From the NCBI GenBank assembly GCA_024710005.1, contig JANJVQ010000001.1, positions 1 to 64,000 on the forward strand: DNA of 64,000 nucleotides. The letters run 5' to 3'. The position numbers and the translations under genes were made by a program. Source of the stretch: Paludibacter sp. GTDB taxonomy: Bacteria > Bacteroidota > Bacteroidia > Bacteroidales > Paludibacteraceae. The notes beneath the pieces were generated by a model that did no database searches, had not been told where the DNA came from, and was given only the letters and a program-made list of their open reading frames with translations. Positions 60,865 to 64,000 of this stretch are shown here, piece by piece (position 1 is the first letter of the stretch; every line of letters begins with the position of its first letter).

Positions 60865-62598
60865 ATGAAAAAAACTTATTTGATTTTAGTATTTCTTTTG
60901 ATTGGAATAATGGTAAATATAGCTCAGGATATTCCCAAGCATATTTCTTATTACCGCATCTATGATTTTTTAGATGAACTGGCAACAGACGGTTTAATTG
61001 AAATCAATTCTGCAGTTAAACCTTATTCTCAGCAATTCATTGCCGAAAAGCTTCAGAAAATTGCTATCCAGGCCAAAGAAACTGACACAAAGTTACTTTC
61101 AAAACGCCAGATGTTGGAGTTGGAGTACTTTTTAAATGAATTTGCGCTTGAACTCGATCGTTTACCAGAAAGTCCAAATTTCTTTTATAAAAATGATTTG
61201 TCAATTGCATCCATACTTCCTCCTGTCATCAGTTACAAAGATAGTCTATTTAAAGCCAGATTAATCCCTATATTAGGCATGCACATCACAGCGAATAAGA
61301 ATGGCCGTATCGAGAAAAAATGGTTCGGAGCAGAGTTTCAGGGAATGATTGGGAAAAACTTTTCAATATACGGAAGCCTGCGAGACATTTCTCATACCGG
61401 TGACGGATTACTGTCGAAACCTTCTTTTCTGAATGATGAGCCTGGATATGAATATACTATTGGCACTGACTTTAGTGATTCTCGTGGTGGCATCAAATTT
61501 TCCAATGATTATTTATCCATCGGTTTGATTAAGGATAATATCAGCTGGGGTGATAATTACCACGGTTCCAATATTTTATCCGGAAGAGTCCCTTCATTTC
61601 CCATGATATATATGCATGTTAAACCGGTCAAGTGGTTTGAACTGAATTATTTTCATGGATGGTTGGTCTCAAATGTAATCGATTCAACCAATTATTATGT
61701 TCAAAATGATAATCAGATTTTTTATCGTCCGGCTAATAAATTTATGGCAGCCAATTTATTGACCTTTACTCCGGTTAAGAATCTGAAATTATCTATTGGA
61801 AATTCAATAATTTATGGTGAAAGAAACGTGCATCCTGCATATTTTATTCCCATTGCTTTTTATAAGTCGCTGGATCATGTGATGACAAAAGGGTTAGTAA
61901 CTGAAAATCAAAACTCTCAGTTATTCATCAATATTAGCTCCCGAAATATCCGTCATTTGCATTTATTCACTTCAGTTTTTGCAGATGAAATTCAATTCCG
62001 GCGTTTTAAACCGACAAGTCCGGATAAGAATCCCATTTCTTATAAGATTGGAGCTAATATTTCAAATTTCCCGTTACAAAATCTTTCAGCGACAGTTGAA
62101 TATACCAAGACTAATATTCTCAATTACAAGCACTCAATACCTGCACTTACATGGGCTTCGAACAGTTATAACCTGGGACACTACATGGGTGATAATGCAC
62201 AGGAGTTTTATGCTTCTCTGCGGTTTAAACCGGCACGGGGACTTGATTTAAACTTATATTATGTGGATGCCAAACATGGAAATGAGTATGAATACATTCG
62301 AAAAGGTGTATTTAACGGGATTAGTTCGAGTGTAATTAATATTATCAGCAATCCTTCACCTGGAGATATCATTTGGAGAAACCAAACAGTTGGATTTAAT
62401 GCTACTTATGAAATTTTCAGAAATTCATATGCCATCATTAAAGTGGAAAAGTCAGACATACAGACTTTCGATGCTGCTTCTGCCCCTGTATTCGGTGAAG
62501 TCAGAATGACAGCACAGGAAGTAATGGATTTATACACACCAACAATGCTACAGGGCGACAACTTTACTTTTATCGTTGGTTTTAGTTTTGGGTTTTGA
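60865..62598 (+). CDS. wzi: Capsule assembly Wzi family outer-membrane protein
   Basis: 577 residues from the ATG at 60865, which gives a proper Sec signal peptide (MKKTYLILVFLLIGIMVNIAQ, cleavage after about 19-20). The rest matches the Wzi-type beta-barrel family (PF14052): an N-terminal helical part (about 25-110), then strands with WFGAEFQGMIGKNFSIYG, DNISWGDNYHGSN, and an end in ...FIVGFSFGF, a C-terminal Phe typical of outer-membrane barrels. It would help attach surface polysaccharide. It is on the same strand as the sugar transferase but separated by 274 bases with an array. Confidence 0.85.
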   Translation: MKKTYLILVFLLIGIMVNIAQDIPKHISYYRIYDFLDELATDGLIEINSAVKPYSQQFIAEKLQKIAIQAKETDTKLLSKRQMLELEYFLNEFALELDRLPESPNFFYKNDLSIASILPPVISYKDSLFKARLIPILGMHITANKNGRIEKKWFGAEFQGMIGKNFSIYGSLRDISHTGDGLLSKPSFLNDEPGYEYTIGTDFSDSRGGIKFSNDYLSIGLIKDNISWGDNYHGSNILSGRVPSFPMIYMHVKPVKWFELNYFHGWLVSNVIDSTNYYVQNDNQIFYRPANKFMAANLLTFTPVKNLKLSIGNSIIYGERNVHPAYFIPIAFYKSLDHVMTKGLVTENQNSQLFINISSRNIRHLHLFTSVFADEIQFRRFKPTSPDKNPISYKIGANISNFPLQNLSATVEYTKTNILNYKHSIPALTWASNSYNLGHYMGDNAQEFYASLRFKPARGLDLNLYYVDAKHGNEYEYIRKGVFNGISSSVINIISNPSPGDIIWRNQTVGFNATYEIFRNSYAIIKVEKSDIQTFDAASAPVFGEVRMTAQEVMDLYTPTMLQGDNFTFIVGFSFGF

Positions 62599-62602
62599 TT
62601 GG

Positions 62603-64000
62603 TCAACCTGCTTTACCATCGATTTCGGACAGAATATGGTATGCCTGGTTGACTGTTCGCACCATGCTGACTACCACTGAACGACGGTTCTGCTGATCTC
62701 GCAGTTGGCACTGACGGGGATGAGTAGCCACAAACTGAAGTATCTTGCCAAAGTTTTCCGACTGATAATAAGAGGATAATGGATTTGAGACTAAGAAAGC
62801 TGTCATCCGTTCATTTTTCAAGACCAGTCTTTCAATACCGTATTTAATTGCCAGCCACCGTAACCGGACAACCAGCAGTAAATTCTTACTTTGATCCGGT
62901 ATTTTACCAAAGCGGTCCTCTATTCGTTTTTCGAATTCAAGCAAATCTGCTTCATTATCGATACTATCAAGTTCACGATACAGGGTAATTCTTTCTGAAA
63001 CGTTTTCGATGTAATCGGACGAGAACATCAACTCCATATCTGTATCAATCTGACAATCGGTTACATAATTAAGTGAAGAGTTTTCCTTGGCAATTTCTTC
63101 CGCGTACAATTCGGAGAATTCTTCGTCCTTAAGTTCATGTACTGCTTCATTCAGGATTCTCTGGTATGTTTCATAACCCAGATCGGCAATAAATCCGCTT
63201 TGTTCGGCTCCCAGCATATTCCCGGCTCCACGGATATCTAAATCCTGCATGGCGATATTAAAACCACTTCCTAATTCAGAGAAGGTCTCTATGGCTGTTA
63301 GTCTGCGGCGGGCTTCGGGAGTTAACAAACTGGTTTCAGGAGCCAACAGATAGCAATATGCTTTCCGGTTACTGCGCCCTACCCTGCCCCTTAATTGGTG
63401 CAGGTCGCTCAGACCGAATTTATGTGCCGAGTTGATGATGATGGTGTTTACATTCGGAATGTCGATACCTGATTCAATAATGGTTGTGGCCACTAACACA
63501 TCGTATTCATATTCAATAAAATCAACGATGATTTCTTCCAGTTTATCCGGTGGCATCTGACCATGACCTACTGCCACGCGAACTCCCGGAACTAATTTTT
63601 TAATCAGCGCTTCTATCTGATAAATATTCTGAATACGGTTGTTAATAAAAAAGACCTGTCCGTTCCGGTTCATTTCCAACTGAATAGCTTCCCTGATTAC
63701 ATCTTCATCGAAAGTATGTACTTCCGTTTGCACCGGGAAACGATTTGGTGGTGGTGTGTTGATAATCGACAAATCACGGGCACCCATCAACGAGAATTGC
63801 AAGGTACGCGGAATCGGAGTAGCCGTCATGGTCATGGTATCCACATTTACTTTCAACTCCTTTAGTTTTTCTTTGACTGAAACACCAAAACGTTGTTCCT
63901 CGTCGATAATCAACAATCCAAGATCCTTGAACTTAACTGATTTTCCAACAAGTTTATGTGTGCCAATGATGATTTCAACTTCGCCTTTCGCTAACTTCTC
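62603..64000 (-). CDS. mfd: Transcription-repair coupling factor Mfd, C-terminal part (cut by window edge)
   Basis: The reading frame crosses the right edge of the window on the minus strand; 465 codons are visible. It covers the end of RecA-like domain 1 (GTHKLVGKSVKFKDLGLLIIDEEQRFG, read as short motifs LVGKSVKFKD and LLIIDEEQRFG, the DEEQ box), domain 2 with TIIESGIDIPNVNTIII and QLRGRVGRSNRKAYCYLL, and the C-terminal D7 domain. It removes stalled RNA polymerase and recruits UvrA. The ATG-like start at 63916 is internal, not a real start. It is convergent with the wzi-like gene with a four-base gap. Confidence 0.95.
   Translation of the reverse strand, partial: EKLAKGEVEIIIGTHKLVGKSVKFKDLGLLIIDEEQRFGVSVKEKLKELKVNVDTMTMTATPIPRTLQFSLMGARDLSIINTPPPNRFPVQTEVHTFDEDVIREAIQLEMNRNGQVFFINNRIQNIYQIEALIKKLVPGVRVAVGHGQMPPDKLEEIIVDFIEYEYDVLVATTIIESGIDIPNVNTIIINSAHKFGLSDLHQLRGRVGRSNRKAYCYLLAPETSLLTPEARRRLTAIETFSELGSGFNIAMQDLDIRGAGNMLGAEQSGFIADLGYETYQRILNEAVHELKDEEFSELYAEEIAKENSSLNYVTDCQIDTDMELMFSSDYIENVSERITLYRELDSIDNEADLLEFEKRIEDRFGKIPDQSKNLLLVVRLRWLAIKYGIERLVLKNERMTAFLVSNPLSSYYQSENFGKILQFVATHPRQCQLRDQQNRRSVVVSMVRTVNQAYHILSEIDGKAG

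Overview
The window looks like a chromosomal segment of a Bacteroidota bacterium, most likely of the order Bacteroidales. The signs are: a type IX secretion C-terminal sorting domain (57445-58812), a GlsB-type glycine-lipid acyltransferase, NfeD plus FloA, a DPP III-like lipoprotein peptidase, a CPA2 antiporter, the trio HU / 29-residue AURKAIP1-COX24 protein / RNase G, and promoters that fit the Bacteroidetes pattern (TTTG, about 19 bases, TAnnTTTG) instead of the E. coli pattern. The genus cannot be fixed from the sequence alone.

Layout. 1-1072: decayed mobile DNA (IS66 transposase end, IS21 istB remnant with an in-frame stop, a frameshifted fragment). 1073-3697: large exported MORN-repeat protein. 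4569-9054: a redox-looking module of cupin and ferredoxin divergent from a Crp/Fnr regulator and a cation/proton antiporter, with a clear dyad operator. 9301-25339: housekeeping genes (hisA, mgsA, ndh, digH-like, EF-hand membrane protein, trpB2, yicC, yihY, coaE, M49 peptidase, mazG, thrS). 25464-29871: tRNA-Leu(UAG), glsB, HU, small ribosomal-type protein, rng, then a tRNA Gly-Leu-Leu cluster. 29873-34945: two CDF metal exporters, a TPR/PD40 lipoprotein-like protein, nfeD and floA.

35035-52769 is one long minus-strand surface-glycan locus. Read in transcription order it has a Wzm/Wzt ABC exporter, six or more glycosyltransferases (GT2, GT4, GT14 and an unclassified GT-A-like enzyme), a NodB deacetylase, a formyltransferase, a GT-C-like membrane protein, another GT4, an AsnB-type amidotransferase, a FemAB-like transferase, a DUF354 protein and a second deacetylase-like protein. 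The composition predicts an ABC-exported polysaccharide bearing formyl, amide and de-N-acetylated groups. 52878-58812 is a second minus-strand operon (T9SS cargo, M3 peptidase, four-helix-bundle protein, pullulanase). 59055-62598 on the plus strand adds an unusual sugar-1-phosphate transferase and a Wzi-type outer-membrane protein. mfd enters from the right edge.

The most unusual structure is in non-coding DNA: (i) two copies of a roughly 185-205 bp nested inverted-repeat element whose arms differ between copies only by compensated base pairs; (ii) two 79-bp tandem copies of the 5' half of tRNA-Gly, each followed by an antisense copy of the tRNA D-arm, placed between the promoter and the true tRNA; (iii) phase-locked heptamer arrays at four places, one inside the pullulanase signal peptide and one making the C-terminus of MazG; (iv) a triple hairpin, a 22-bp and a 55-bp tandem array in intergenic DNA.
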